This document shows, piece by piece, positions 6,204 to 15,093 of a stretch of DNA of 64,000 nucleotides (the first letter of the stretch is position 1; each line of letters begins with the position of its first letter). This stretch comes from Pseudomonadota bacterium (GTDB lineage Bacteria > Pseudomonadota > Alphaproteobacteria > Rhizobiales > Tepidamorphaceae). The DNA is taken from contig JAEWYT010000049.1 of NCBI GenBank assembly GCA_023458595.1, forward strand, positions 3,319 through 67,318. The letters are read 5' to 3'. A program made the translations under genes and the position numbers. The notes beneath the pieces are model-generated. The model saw nothing but the letters and a program-made list of their open reading frames with translations. It ran no database searches and was not told the origin of the DNA.

Positions 6204-7598
6204 ATGAAAAGCCCTCACCTCGCCCGGTCGACAGAATCGGAAACTCCGGCCGCCGGCACGGGGTGCTCGCTGGTCTGGTTCCGGGACGATCTGCGGGTTT
6301 CGGACAATCCGGCCCTCGACGCTGCGGCGCGGCGAGAGCGGCCCGTCGTCGGCGTCTACGTGCTCGACGAGCAGAGCACGGGCATCCGGCCTCTCGGAGG
6401 GGCGGCGCGCTGGTGGCTGCACCACTCTCTCGAGCGCCTGGCGGAGAGCCTGGACAAACTGAACATCCCCCTCGTCCTGCGAAGAGGCCGGGCGGGAGCG
6501 ATCCTGCCGGAGCTGGCCATATCGGCCGGTGCGTCCTTCGTCGCCTGGAACCGGCGTTACGGCGGCCCGGAAGCGGCCGTCGACACGGAGGCAGAGACAA
6601 CGCTGAAGGGCTTCGGCATCGCCGTCGAGAGCTTCGCGGCGAGCCTCCTGCACGAGCCGTGGAGCCTCAAGCCGGCGACGGCGCCGCACTACCGGGTCTA
6701 TACGCCGTTCTGGAAGGCCGCACTTTCCGCCAGCGAGCCGCGCCGTCCCCTCCCCGCTCCCCGCGCCGTGCCGGGATTCGAGGGCGCGATCCCCTCCCAA
6801 ACGCCGGAGGACTGGGGCCTGTCGCCGCGCGAGCCCGACTGGTCCGGAGGGCTCGCCGAGACGTGGGCTCCGGGCGAGGCCGGCGCTTTGGCGCGGTTCG
6901 AGCGGTTCGTCGATAGCGGCATTGCCGGGTACTCGAGACTGCGCGACCGGCCGGATCTTGGTGCCACCTCGATGCTCTCCCCGCATTTGCGCTTCGGCGA
7001 GATCAGCCCGCATCAGGTCTGGCACGCGGTACGCGGGCACGGCGAGGGAGCGGGTGCCGACAAGTTCCTCGGCGAACTCGGCTGGCGCGAGTTCTGCTGG
7101 CATCTTCTCTTTCACAATCCCGACCTCGCGACGCGCGGCCTCGACGGGCGGTTCGACGAATTCCCCTGGCGCGACGACTCTGACGCGCTCGCGGCGTGGC
7201 AGCGCGGCCGTACCGGCTACGGGATCGTGGACGCGGGCATGCGGCAGCTCTGGACGACCGGCTGGATGCACAACCGCGTTCGCATGATCGCGGCATCGTT
7301 CCTCGTGAAGGACCTGCTCATCGACTGGCGGGCGGGCGAGGCCTGGTTCTGGGACACGCTGGTCGACGCGGACGCGGCGAACAATCCGGCGAGCTGGCAG
7401 TGGGTCGCCGGCTGCGGGGCGGACGCCGCGCCGTTCTTCCGGGTATTCAATCCCGATCTGCAGCAGCGGAAATTCGATCCCGACGGCGCCTATGTCGGCC
7501 GCTGGACGGGGGGCGACGTCGAGCCTGCGAAGCGCATCGTCGACCACGCCGCAGCGCGCGAGCGGGCGCTCGCTGCATTCCGGGCGACGAAGGCTTGA
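6204..7598 (+). CDS. phrB: class I deoxyribodipyrimidine photolyase
   Basis: 464 aa. Repairs UV-induced cyclobutane pyrimidine dimers with light, using FADH and an antenna cofactor. The N-terminal alpha/beta domain begins SLVWFRDDLRVSDNPAL. The C-terminal FAD domain has FGEISPHQVWHAV, ELGWREFCWHLLF, GYGIVDAGMRQLWTTGWMHN, MIAASFLVKDLLIDW and DADAANNPASWQWVAG, the usual FAD- and DNA-contacting segments, with the tryptophans of the electron-transfer chain in place. I chose ATG 6204 because the longer frame runs back into the tRNA. Length is normal. Convergent with the next gene. A 6-4 photolyase or cryptochrome is less likely. Confidence 0.93.
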   Translation: MKSPHLARSTESETPAAGTGCSLVWFRDDLRVSDNPALDAAARRERPVVGVYVLDEQSTGIRPLGGAARWWLHHSLERLAESLDKLNIPLVLRRGRAGAILPELAISAGASFVAWNRRYGGPEAAVDTEAETTLKGFGIAVESFAASLLHEPWSLKPATAPHYRVYTPFWKAALSASEPRRPLPAPRAVPGFEGAIPSQTPEDWGLSPREPDWSGGLAETWAPGEAGALARFERFVDSGIAGYSRLRDRPDLGATSMLSPHLRFGEISPHQVWHAVRGHGEGAGADKFLGELGWREFCWHLLFHNPDLATRGLDGRFDEFPWRDDSDALAAWQRGRTGYGIVDAGMRQLWTTGWMHNRVRMIAASFLVKDLLIDWRAGEAWFWDTLVDADAANNPASWQWVAGCGADAAPFFRVFNPDLQQRKFDPDGAYVGRWTGGDVEPAKRIVDHAAARERALAAFRATKA

Positions 7599-7605
7599 AC
7601 GCGCT

Positions 7606-8286
7606 TCAGCGGGCCGTCGGAGCGCGGCCGGCGGGGCTCCCGGCAAGGATCATTGTCCGAATCAGGATGTAGAGCGTCACCGCGTTCAGCACGTGCCAGG
7701 CGTAGTGGGTGCCGATCGGGAACGACTCGCAAACCGCCATGTCGATCGACCGGAACGTGACCGAGACGAGGAACACGACGCCGGCGATAAGTACCGGCCT
7801 GCCGATGTCGGGCCGGCGGCGCAGTATCAGCGCGCCGACCAGCAGGATCACGAACAGCGCGGGAAGATACCCGACCGAACCGTTCAGGACATTGGAGGGA
7901 ACCGCGCGGTCGATGACGATCGATATCACGAGGAACATGGCGGTAAGGACGAGCGACACCGCCAGTCCGAAGCCGAAGAACCGCCGCATGGCGAAGAAGA
8001 AGTAGACGTAGATGAAGATCGTGATCGGGATGACGTCGGCCAGGATCGACCACCGGTCGGCGAAGGTATGGAACAGGAACGAGCCGATGCCGATCGCGGT
8101 AAGGACGAGAATCAGGGCGAGCGCGGGCCAGTCCCTGGCCGACGACCGCCGCCACAGCACCAAGGCCGCGAGCGCGGCGATCAGGAAGGCCGCATTGCTC
8201 GCCGCATTCAGCGGCTCCGACCAGAACGAGGGGTCGGTCCGCTCGCAATAGATGTCGATAGATGCCGTCCAGCCCGATTCCAACAT
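7606..8286 (-). CDS. ceramidase-family integral membrane hydrolase
   Basis: 226 aa with about seven hydrophobic helices. Motifs of the alkaline ceramidase/CREST superfamily are clear: DIYCERTDPSFWSEPLNAAS at the start, GIGSFLFHTFADRWSILADV in the middle (metal-site His and Asp) and GTHYAWHVLNAVTLY near the end (His-x-x-x-His). Such proteins use zinc to hydrolyse amide bonds in membrane lipids. The bacterial substrate is unknown and ceramide is only one option. ATG 8286 has GGGAGG 4 nt upstream. Its end lies 7 nt from the photolyase stop (convergent). Confidence 0.85.
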   Translation of the reverse strand: MLESGWTASIDIYCERTDPSFWSEPLNAASNAAFLIAALAALVLWRRSSARDWPALALILVLTAIGIGSFLFHTFADRWSILADVIPITIFIYVYFFFAMRRFFGFGLAVSLVLTAMFLVISIVIDRAVPSNVLNGSVGYLPALFVILLVGALILRRRPDIGRPVLIAGVVFLVSVTFRSIDMAVCESFPIGTHYAWHVLNAVTLYILIRTMILAGSPAGRAPTAR

Positions 8287-8310
8287 CGGCCTCCCGCTTG
8301 CGGGGACGCG

Positions 8311-9957
8311 TCAGGCCGCCATCCCCTGCTTCTGCTCGCCCGGATCTTCGGTCGCCGTGCCCATCGCCTCCACGAGCGCGACATAGGAGGGGGCCGGCAA
8401 GGGCGGGGCGAACAGATAGCCCTGCGCCGAGTCTACGCCGTGCGAACGCAGGTAGTTTACCTGATCGAGCGTTTCGACGCCTTCCGCGACGACGGCCATA
8501 CCGAGATTCTTGGCGAGATCGACGAGACTGTCCACGATCGGCGCGCTCCGGGTGTCGGCCTGGATCGGGTCGATGAACAGCTTGTCGATCTTAACGATGT
8601 CCATGCCGAGCCTGTGCAGCATCGCCAGGCCCGAATGGCCGGTGCCGGCATCGTCGAGGGCGACCTTTGCGCCGATCGCCTGCAATTCGGCGATCACGCG
8701 GATGGCCGTCACGGTATCGTCGAGCGGGAAGCGCTCCGTCACCTCGAAAACGAGCTGGGAGGGGCTGATCAGGGAGCCGGAGAAAATGGTCTCGACATCG
8801 CGGACGACGTCGTCGTTCGTGAAATGATGGGCGCACAGATTGAAGGCGACCGACATCTTCGGGCGTTTCGAGTAGGCCTCGCCGAGCTCCACGATCGCCT
8901 GGCGCATGAGTTGGCGGGTGAGCGGCACGATCTGGCCGTCGGCTTCGGCCTGGGCGATGAAGGCGGCCGGTGACTGGATCGTGCCGTCCCGGCGGCGGCG
9001 GCGCACCAGAACCTCGCAGCCCTCGAGCTGCCCGGTCGTCAGATTGATGACCGGCTGGTAGTAGGGAATGAACTCGCCGGCCTTCAGGCCGTGATTGATG
9101 TCGTCGCTCGCCGACGGCCGCTGGCGGGCGATGAACACCGCGACGCCCAGAACAATCGCGGCGAAGATGCTCATCGCCACCAGTGCATAGGTCTTCAGGC
9201 TCTCGTAGTCGCGCATGACCGTCGTGCGGTCGACACGAACGTCGACGCTCAACGGATAGCGGTTGGACGTCGCGGTCGCGCCGATCGTGTCTTCGCCAAA
9301 CTGATAGTCGGTATCGGTGCGGCTCGGTACGGTCTGGAACTCGGTGCCGTCGAGCAGGGTCAGCCGGGCTATGCCGGCCGACCGCCACCTGTCCGGCAAC
9401 ACGTCGAGGCCGAGGCTGTTGGGCGCGAAATGGGCGACGAGCGCCCTGTCCGCGGTCGGCCGGTAGCGTAGCGCCAGCGAGCGCATGAAGGTCTGCTCGT
9501 CGGTCACCACCGAAACGTCGATCGAGCGGTTCACGGTGTCCTGCCGCGACAGCGTCCAGCGCTCCGTCTTGAAGATGGTGTCGGCGCACACCGTGGTGCC
9601 GTCCGTGTCGACTACGGCGATCTCGCGCAGCACGTAGGTATCGAAGATCGCGCGCCGCATGGCGTCGATCGCCCCGGGGTCGCAGCGCGTCGCGCCGGCG
9701 GCGGCGAGGTCGGTCAGCGAGAGCACGCCCTGATCGATCGTCACCTCGAGGTGATCGACCATCCGGCGGGCGTAGTCGCCGAGCGTCTCCTGCGCGCTGG
9801 CGACGGCGTGGTTCTCCAGATAGCGCACGAACGCCAGGGGCGGCACACCCGCGATCAGCAGGCACGACGTAATCAGAACCAGCTTTAGCGGCTTCTTCTT
9901 CACGGCAATGGGAGCCCCAACGACGCTCGAATGATCGGTGACGCCAGTTAAGGGCAA
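8311..9957 (-). CDS. c-di-GMP phosphodiesterase, CSS-motif plus EAL domain
   Basis: 548 aa. One N-terminal membrane helix (LVLITSCLLIAGVPPLAFV), a periplasmic sensor of ~200 residues with the two spaced cysteines (TRCDPG, TVCADT) of CSS-type sensors, a second helix (ALVAMSIFAAIVLGVAVFI), then the EAL domain. EAL catalytic positions look complete: GCEVLVRR in place of EALVR, FNLCAHH (Asn), FEVTER (Glu), LDDAGTGHSG, VKIDKLF (Lys), AEGVET (Glu), QGYLFAPPLP. An active enzyme controlled by periplasmic thiol state is expected. The TTG at 9957 lacks a good ribosome site; GTG 9903 is the alternative. No GGDEF domain. Confidence 0.88.
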   Translation of the reverse strand: MPLTGVTDHSSVVGAPIAVKKKPLKLVLITSCLLIAGVPPLAFVRYLENHAVASAQETLGDYARRMVDHLEVTIDQGVLSLTDLAAAGATRCDPGAIDAMRRAIFDTYVLREIAVVDTDGTTVCADTIFKTERWTLSRQDTVNRSIDVSVVTDEQTFMRSLALRYRPTADRALVAHFAPNSLGLDVLPDRWRSAGIARLTLLDGTEFQTVPSRTDTDYQFGEDTIGATATSNRYPLSVDVRVDRTTVMRDYESLKTYALVAMSIFAAIVLGVAVFIARQRPSASDDINHGLKAGEFIPYYQPVINLTTGQLEGCEVLVRRRRRDGTIQSPAAFIAQAEADGQIVPLTRQLMRQAIVELGEAYSKRPKMSVAFNLCAHHFTNDDVVRDVETIFSGSLISPSQLVFEVTERFPLDDTVTAIRVIAELQAIGAKVALDDAGTGHSGLAMLHRLGMDIVKIDKLFIDPIQADTRSAPIVDSLVDLAKNLGMAVVAEGVETLDQVNYLRSHGVDSAQGYLFAPPLPAPSYVALVEAMGTATEDPGEQKQGMAA

Positions 9958-9965
9958 CTTAAGGT

Positions 9966-10007
9966 GTAGCGCCTTGAAATCTCGGCCTAATTTTTAGCCG
10001 GCGCTAC
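9966..10007. repeat. 8-bp inverted repeat with nested hairpin between glycosyltransferase and EAL genes
   Basis: GTAGCGCC (9966..9973) pairs with GGCGCTAC (10000..10007). Inside is a second stem, GGC(C)TAA/TTAGCC (9984..9999). It overlaps the glycosyltransferase stop codon and lies 9 nt before the EAL gene start on the same strand. There is no T run, so it may be an attenuating or protein-binding structure rather than a terminator. Confidence 0.5.
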
Positions 10008-10789
10008 TTCGTCTCCGCGTCCGTCGCGTCGAGAAGCTTCACGACGCGCAGAAAGCGGAAGAAGGAATTGATCATCGCGAAGGCGAACCCCTTGCGGCCA
10101 CCCATGATGTGCCGGCGGAAGAAATAGTATTTGACGAAAGACAGCGGAAACTCGAACGGCAGCCGCGCCGTCAGCATCCAGCGACTCTGCTTCTTGATGC
10201 TCCTGGCCTGCAGGTCGCCGTAGGCATTGAGCTTCTCGACGAGGAAGCCGAAGGACCGGTAGGAAAAGTGCCAGGCCTCGCCCCGCAACGAAACAGGCTT
10301 CACGTCACCGGTCAGAACGGAGTCGTGGACGAGACTGTCGGAGAACCTGCCGACGCGCCGGTCGTAGAGGCGGATGCACGGGTTCACGTGCGCCCATCGG
10401 CGCGGCCGCTCGTCGCCCGGATAGACCAGCCGCATGCCGAACCGGTAGAAGGGATGGGCCGGTTCGCCGTCCCTGAACAAGGCGATGATCTCGTCGGCCA
10501 GTTCGTCGGTCACCACCTCGTCGGCGTCGATATTGAGGAGCCAGTCGTTGCGGCACTGCTCCTCGCCATAGCGCTTCTGCGGACCGAACCCCGGCCAGTC
10601 GTGATGGATGACGCGCGCCCCGAGGCTCTCGGCCAGCGCCTGGGTGCCGTCGGTCGAACCGGAATCGATCACCACGACCTCGTCGACCCAGCCGCCGACA
10701 CTCGCGATCGCCGGCCCGATGCGATCGACCTCATCGAGCGCGATGATGAAGCAGGAGACCGGCAGGCGGGTATCTCGGGTGACGGGCAT
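10004..10789 (-). CDS. family 2 glycosyltransferase, LPS core type (WaaE/KdtX-like)
   Basis: 261 aa. Transfers a sugar from a nucleotide donor, probably to the lipopolysaccharide core, at the inner face of the inner membrane. GT2 features: SCFIIALDEVDRIGPAI, DEVVVIDSGSTDGT, then NIDADEVV (the DxD metal site). The C-terminal half has HFSYRSFGFLVEKLN and FVKYYFFRRHIMGGRKGF, typical of the WaaE/LgtF group. The proposed start is ATG 10789; the frame stays open upstream but that part lies inside maeB. It is 23 nt downstream of the maeB stop, so co-transcription is possible. Acceptor unknown. Confidence 0.87.
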   Translation of the reverse strand: MPVTRDTRLPVSCFIIALDEVDRIGPAIASVGGWVDEVVVIDSGSTDGTQALAESLGARVIHHDWPGFGPQKRYGEEQCRNDWLLNIDADEVVTDELADEIIALFRDGEPAHPFYRFGMRLVYPGDERPRRWAHVNPCIRLYDRRVGRFSDSLVHDSVLTGDVKPVSLRGEAWHFSYRSFGFLVEKLNAYGDLQARSIKKQSRWMLTARLPFEFPLSFVKYYFFRRHIMGGRKGFAFAMINSFFRFLRVVKLLDATDAETK

Positions 10790-10812
10790 TCGTGCGACCG
10801 GTGGGGACGCCC

Positions 10813-13089
10813 TCAGGCCTTCTGGGCCTCGGCGACAGCTATCGCCGTCATATTTACCACGCCCCGCGCCGTTACGGAGGGCGTCAGGATATGTGCCGGC
10901 TTCGCGGTGCCGATCAGGATCGGGCCGATCGGCAGCGCGTCGGCCAGGCCCTTCAGAAGCTGATAGGCGATGTTGGCCGCGTCGAGGTTCGGCATGATGA
11001 AGACGTTCGCCTCCCCCTGCAGGCGTGATCGCGGCAGGATCCGCTCGCGCAGGGCCTGATCGAGGGCGACGTCGCCCTGCATCTCGCCCTCGACTTCGAA
11101 ATCGGCGCCGCCGGACTGCAGGAGCTCCAGCGCGCGGCGCATCTTGCGCGCCGACGGCGTGTCGGCGGCACCGAAGTTGGCGTAGGAAAGGAGCGCGAAA
11201 CGGGGCTCGATGCCCAGCAGCCGGATATTGGTCGCGGCGAGGCGGACCATGTCGGCGATCTCTTCGGCCGTCGGGTCGTAGCACACATACGTGTCCGCGA
11301 TGAAGTAGATGCCCTTCGGCAGGATGACGAGGCTGAGCGCGGAGAAATCGTCGACGCCCTCCGACAACCCGACGACATCGCGGATCCAGCGGGCGTGGCG
11401 GTCGTAGCGGCCCTCCAGGCCGCAGATCATCGCGTCGGCCTCGCCGCGCTGAACGGCGAGCGCGGCGATGACGGTCGTGTTCGTGCGCACCAGTGTGCGG
11501 GCCAGATCGAGCGTCACGCCCTTGCGGCCGGTCAGGCCGACCAGCGATTCCACGTAGTCCCGGTAGCGCGGATCATCTTCCGGGTTGACGATCTCGAAGT
11601 CCCTGCCCGGCCGGATCGACAGCCCGAAGCGCTCCAGCCTGCTCTCGACCACGTGCGGGCGGCCGATCAGGATCGGCACGGCGATACCTTCCTCGATCGC
11701 GACCTGGGCGGCGCGGAGGATGCGCTCGTCCTCGCCCTCCGCGTAGATCACGCGCTTCGGCTCGGCCTTGGCCTTGGCGAAGATCGGCTTCATCACGAAG
11801 CCGGAGCGGAACACGAAGCGGTTCAGCCCCTCGTTATAGGCGTCGAAATCCCCGATCGGCCGCGTCGCGACGCCGGACTCCATGGCGGCACGGGCGACGG
11901 CGGGGGCGATCCGGAGGATGAGGCGCGGATCGAAAGGGTTCGGGATCAGGTTGTCCGCGCCGAAGAGCTGCGCCTCGCGGCCGGTCGCCTTGGCGGCGAT
12001 GTCCGAGGAGGGCTCATGCGCGAGTTCGGCGATCGCCTCGACGGCGGCGAGCTTCATGTCCTCGTTGATGGCCGTGGCGCCGACGTCGAGAGCACCGCGG
12101 AAGATGTAGGGGAAGCAGAGGACGTTGTTGACCTGATTGGGATAATCGGAGCGACCGGTGCAGACCATCGCGTCCGGCCGGGCCGCGAGGGCCTCCTCCG
12201 GCATGATCTCGGGAACCGGATTGGCGAGCGCCATGATGAGGGGCTTTTCCGCCATCCGCTTCACCATCTCGGGCTTCAGGACCTTGCCGGCCGACAGGCC
12301 GAGGAAGATGTCGGCGCCGTCGATGACGTCGGCGAGCGTGCGGGCGTCGGTCGCCTGGGCGTATTTCGCCTTCCAGGGGTCCATGTTGGTCGCCCGTCCC
12401 TCGTGGACGACGCCGTCGATGTCGCAGACCCAGATGTTCTCGCGCCGCACGCCGCTCGCGACCAGGAGGTTCAGGCAGGCGAGCGCGGCGGCGCCCGCGC
12501 CGGAGGCCACGACCTTGACGTCCGCCGCGTCCTTGCCGGCGAGCTTCAGGGCATTGCGCACCGCAGCGCCCACGATGATCGCCGTGCCGTGCTGGTCGTC
12601 GTGGAAGACCGGGATGTTCATCTTCTCGCGCAGGCGCGCCTCGACCTCGAAGCACTCGGGCGCCTTGATGTCCTCGAGGTTGATGCCGCCGAAGGTCGGC
12701 TCGAGCGCGGAGATCACGTCGACCATGCGCTCCACCGACGCGGCGTCGATCTCGATGTCGAAGACGTCGATGCCGGCGAATTTCTTGAAAAGGACCGCCT
12801 TGCCCTCCATCACCGGCTTGGAGGCGAGCGGGCCGATCGACCCGAGGCCGAGCACGGCGGTTCCGTTCGAGACGACGGCGACCAGATTGCCGCGGGCGGT
12901 CAGGTTGGCGGCTTCGGCGGGGCTCTCCGCGATCGCCTCGCAGGCGACCGCGACGCCCGGCGAATAGGCGAGCGCGAGGTCGCGGCTGTTGCCGAGCGGC
13001 TTGGTCGCCCGGATCTCGAGCTTCCCGGGCTTTGGATGACGGTGATAGACCAGCGCCCCGCTGCGCAGTTCGTCGGACAGATCGGCCAA
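10813..13089 (-). CDS. maeB: NADP-dependent malic enzyme with C-terminal phosphotransacetylase-like domain
   Basis: 758 aa. Converts malate to pyruvate, CO2 and NADPH, linking the TCA cycle to gluconeogenesis. Residues ~1..430 are malic enzyme: LEIRATKPLGNSRDLALAYS, HDDQHGTAIIVGAAVRNAL, a nucleotide-binding VVASGAGAAALACLNLL, and ALANPVPEIMPEEA. Residues ~435..758 resemble phosphate acetyltransferase (RVIYAEGEDERILRAAQVA, GEMQGDVALDQ, NVFIMPNLDAANIAYQL). In rhizobial hybrids this domain is regulatory rather than catalytic. Length is as expected. The start is TTG 13089 with AAGGGG 7 nt upstream. Confidence 0.95.
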   Translation of the reverse strand: MADLSDELRSGALVYHRHPKPGKLEIRATKPLGNSRDLALAYSPGVAVACEAIAESPAEAANLTARGNLVAVVSNGTAVLGLGSIGPLASKPVMEGKAVLFKKFAGIDVFDIEIDAASVERMVDVISALEPTFGGINLEDIKAPECFEVEARLREKMNIPVFHDDQHGTAIIVGAAVRNALKLAGKDAADVKVVASGAGAAALACLNLLVASGVRRENIWVCDIDGVVHEGRATNMDPWKAKYAQATDARTLADVIDGADIFLGLSAGKVLKPEMVKRMAEKPLIMALANPVPEIMPEEALAARPDAMVCTGRSDYPNQVNNVLCFPYIFRGALDVGATAINEDMKLAAVEAIAELAHEPSSDIAAKATGREAQLFGADNLIPNPFDPRLILRIAPAVARAAMESGVATRPIGDFDAYNEGLNRFVFRSGFVMKPIFAKAKAEPKRVIYAEGEDERILRAAQVAIEEGIAVPILIGRPHVVESRLERFGLSIRPGRDFEIVNPEDDPRYRDYVESLVGLTGRKGVTLDLARTLVRTNTTVIAALAVQRGEADAMICGLEGRYDRHARWIRDVVGLSEGVDDFSALSLVILPKGIYFIADTYVCYDPTAEEIADMVRLAATNIRLLGIEPRFALLSYANFGAADTPSARKMRRALELLQSGGADFEVEGEMQGDVALDQALRERILPRSRLQGEANVFIMPNLDAANIAYQLLKGLADALPIGPILIGTAKPAHILTPSVTARGVVNMTAIAVAEAQKA

Positions 13090-13189
13090 GGCTTACCCCT
13101 TCTTCCGCTGCCCCGATTAAACCGCAACGGTGTCGGCGGGAATACACCGATCCCGCACGGCCCGACCTTGCGCCGTCACCGCGGCAAAA

Positions 13190-14965
13190 TCAGCTCTTCG
13201 CCGGCAACGCCAGGCGGATGTGCAGTTCCTTGAGCTGCCTCGCCGTCACTTCCGACGGCGCGCCCATCATCAGGTCCTGGGCCTGCTGGTTCATCGGATA
13301 CATGACGACCTCGCGCAGGTTCTCCTCGCCGCAGAGCAGCATGACGATGCGGTCGACGCCCGGCGCGATGCCGCCGTGCGGGGGGGCACCGTACTGGAGG
13401 GCGCGCAGCATGCCGCCGAACTTCTCCTCCAGCACGTCCTCGCCGTAGCCGGCGATGGCGAAGGCCTTGCGCATGATTTCGGGCCGGTGGTTCCGGATCG
13501 CGCCGGACGACAGCTCGATGCCGTTGCAGACGACGTCGTACTGGTATGCCTTGATCGTGAGCGGATCCATCGTCTCAAGCGCTTCCAGCCCGCCCTGCGG
13601 CATCGAGAAGGGATTGTGCGAGAAATCGACCTTCTTCTCGTCGTCGTTCCACTCGAACATCGGGAAATCGACGATCCAGCAGAACTCGAAGCGGTCCTTG
13701 TCGATCAGCTCGAGGTCCTCGCCGACCTTGCGGCGCGCGGCGCCGGCGAAATCGGCGAAGACCTTCGGCTTGCCGGCGACGAAGAAGACGGCGTCGCCGT
13801 CGCCCAGGCCGAGCTGCGTGCGGATCTTGTAGGTGCGCTCGTCACCGATGTTCTTGGCGACCGGGCCCGCGCCCTCCCCGTCTCGGAAGAAGATGTAGCC
13901 GAGCCCCGGCTGGCCTTCGCCTTGCGCCCAGGCGTTCATGCGGTCGCAGAAGGCGCGGCTGCCGCCGCCCTTGGCCGGTATCGCCCACACCTCGGCGTCG
14001 GGGTCGTTGGCCAGGATGCCGGCGAACACCTTGAAGCCGGAGCCGCGGAAGGCGTCGCTGACCTCCTCCATGACGATCGGGTTGCGCAGGTCCGGCTTGT
14101 CCGTGCCGTACTTGCGCATCGATTCGGCGTAGGGGATGCGCGGGAATTCCCTGGTCACCGGCTTGTCGCCGCTGAATTCCTCGAAGACGCCGCGCAGGAC
14201 GGGCTCGACGGCGGCGAAGACGTCGTCCTGGGTGACGAAGCTCATCTCGATGTCGAGCTGGTAGAACTCGCCCGGCGAGCGGTCGGCGCGGGCGTCCTCG
14301 TCGCGGAAGCAGGGCGCGATCTGGAAGTAGCGATCGAAGCCCGCGATCATCGTGAGCTGCTTGAACTGCTGCGGCGCCTGCGGAAGGGCGTAGAACTTGC
14401 CGGGATGCACCCGCGACGGCACGAGGTAGTCGCGCGCGCCTTCCGGGCTCGACGCGGTCAGGATCGGCGTCTGGAACTCGGTGAATCCCGACTCGATCAT
14501 GCGCCGGCGCAGCGAGTCGATGATGTGCGAGCGCTTGACGATGTTGCGGTGCAGCTTCTCGCGGCGAAGGTCGAGGAAGCGGTACTTGAGGCGGGTCTCC
14601 TCCGGGTAGTCCGGCTCGCCGAACACGGGCAGCGGCAGTTCCGCCGCCGCGCTCAGCACCTCGATCTCGCCGATGAACACCTCGATCGCGCCGGTCGGCA
14701 GCGCCGGGTTGACGGTCTCGGCCGGGCGGTTGCGGACGGCGCCGTCGATGCGCACCACCCATTCGGCGCGCAGCTTCTCGGCGTCGGCGAACGCCGGCGA
14801 ATCCGGATCGGCGACGCACTGGGTCAGGCCGTAGTGGTCGCGCAGGTCGATGAACAGCACGCCGCCGTGGTCGCGCACGCGGTGCACCCAGCCCGAAAGG
14901 CGCGCTTCGGCGCCGACGTCGGCCTCGCGCAGCTGGCCGCAGGTGTGGGTCCGGTAGGCGTGCAT
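13190..14965 (-). CDS. aspS: aspartyl-tRNA synthetase, predicted non-discriminating
   Basis: 591 aa, the normal bacterial length. It charges tRNA-Asp with aspartate, and probably tRNA-Asn as well. N-terminal OB anticodon domain (ARLSGWVHRVRDHGGVLFID), class II catalytic core with FLDLRR, the inserted GAD domain (~290..410), and class II motif 3 near HGGIAPGVDRIVML. Residue 33 is His in RDHGG; His here marks non-discriminating AspRS, whereas E. coli has Leu. Such enzymes need GatCAB to make Asn-tRNA. ATG 14965 follows GAGGA by 4 nt. The frame extends upstream without a ribosome site. Confidence 0.95.
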   Translation of the reverse strand: MHAYRTHTCGQLREADVGAEARLSGWVHRVRDHGGVLFIDLRDHYGLTQCVADPDSPAFADAEKLRAEWVVRIDGAVRNRPAETVNPALPTGAIEVFIGEIEVLSAAAELPLPVFGEPDYPEETRLKYRFLDLRREKLHRNIVKRSHIIDSLRRRMIESGFTEFQTPILTASSPEGARDYLVPSRVHPGKFYALPQAPQQFKQLTMIAGFDRYFQIAPCFRDEDARADRSPGEFYQLDIEMSFVTQDDVFAAVEPVLRGVFEEFSGDKPVTREFPRIPYAESMRKYGTDKPDLRNPIVMEEVSDAFRGSGFKVFAGILANDPDAEVWAIPAKGGGSRAFCDRMNAWAQGEGQPGLGYIFFRDGEGAGPVAKNIGDERTYKIRTQLGLGDGDAVFFVAGKPKVFADFAGAARRKVGEDLELIDKDRFEFCWIVDFPMFEWNDDEKKVDFSHNPFSMPQGGLEALETMDPLTIKAYQYDVVCNGIELSSGAIRNHRPEIMRKAFAIAGYGEDVLEEKFGGMLRALQYGAPPHGGIAPGVDRIVMLLCGEENLREVVMYPMNQQAQDLMMGAPSEVTARQLKELHIRLALPAKS

Positions 14966-15093
14966 TTCGTCCTCGCGGGTGATCGATCGAACGGGGTGAA
15001 AACCGGGCCGGAAAGGCGCATAGGGGTACGGGAATGTCAATACCGGCGGCTGGACGTTAGCCCCGCGGCCCGGCTCTGCTATAAGGCCGTCAG

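Noticed and set aside
11395..13233. A 612-codon open frame opposite maeB
   Set aside because: It has a shadow composition (Asp/Gly/Arg/Val runs), no ribosome site, and maeB on the other strand is certain.
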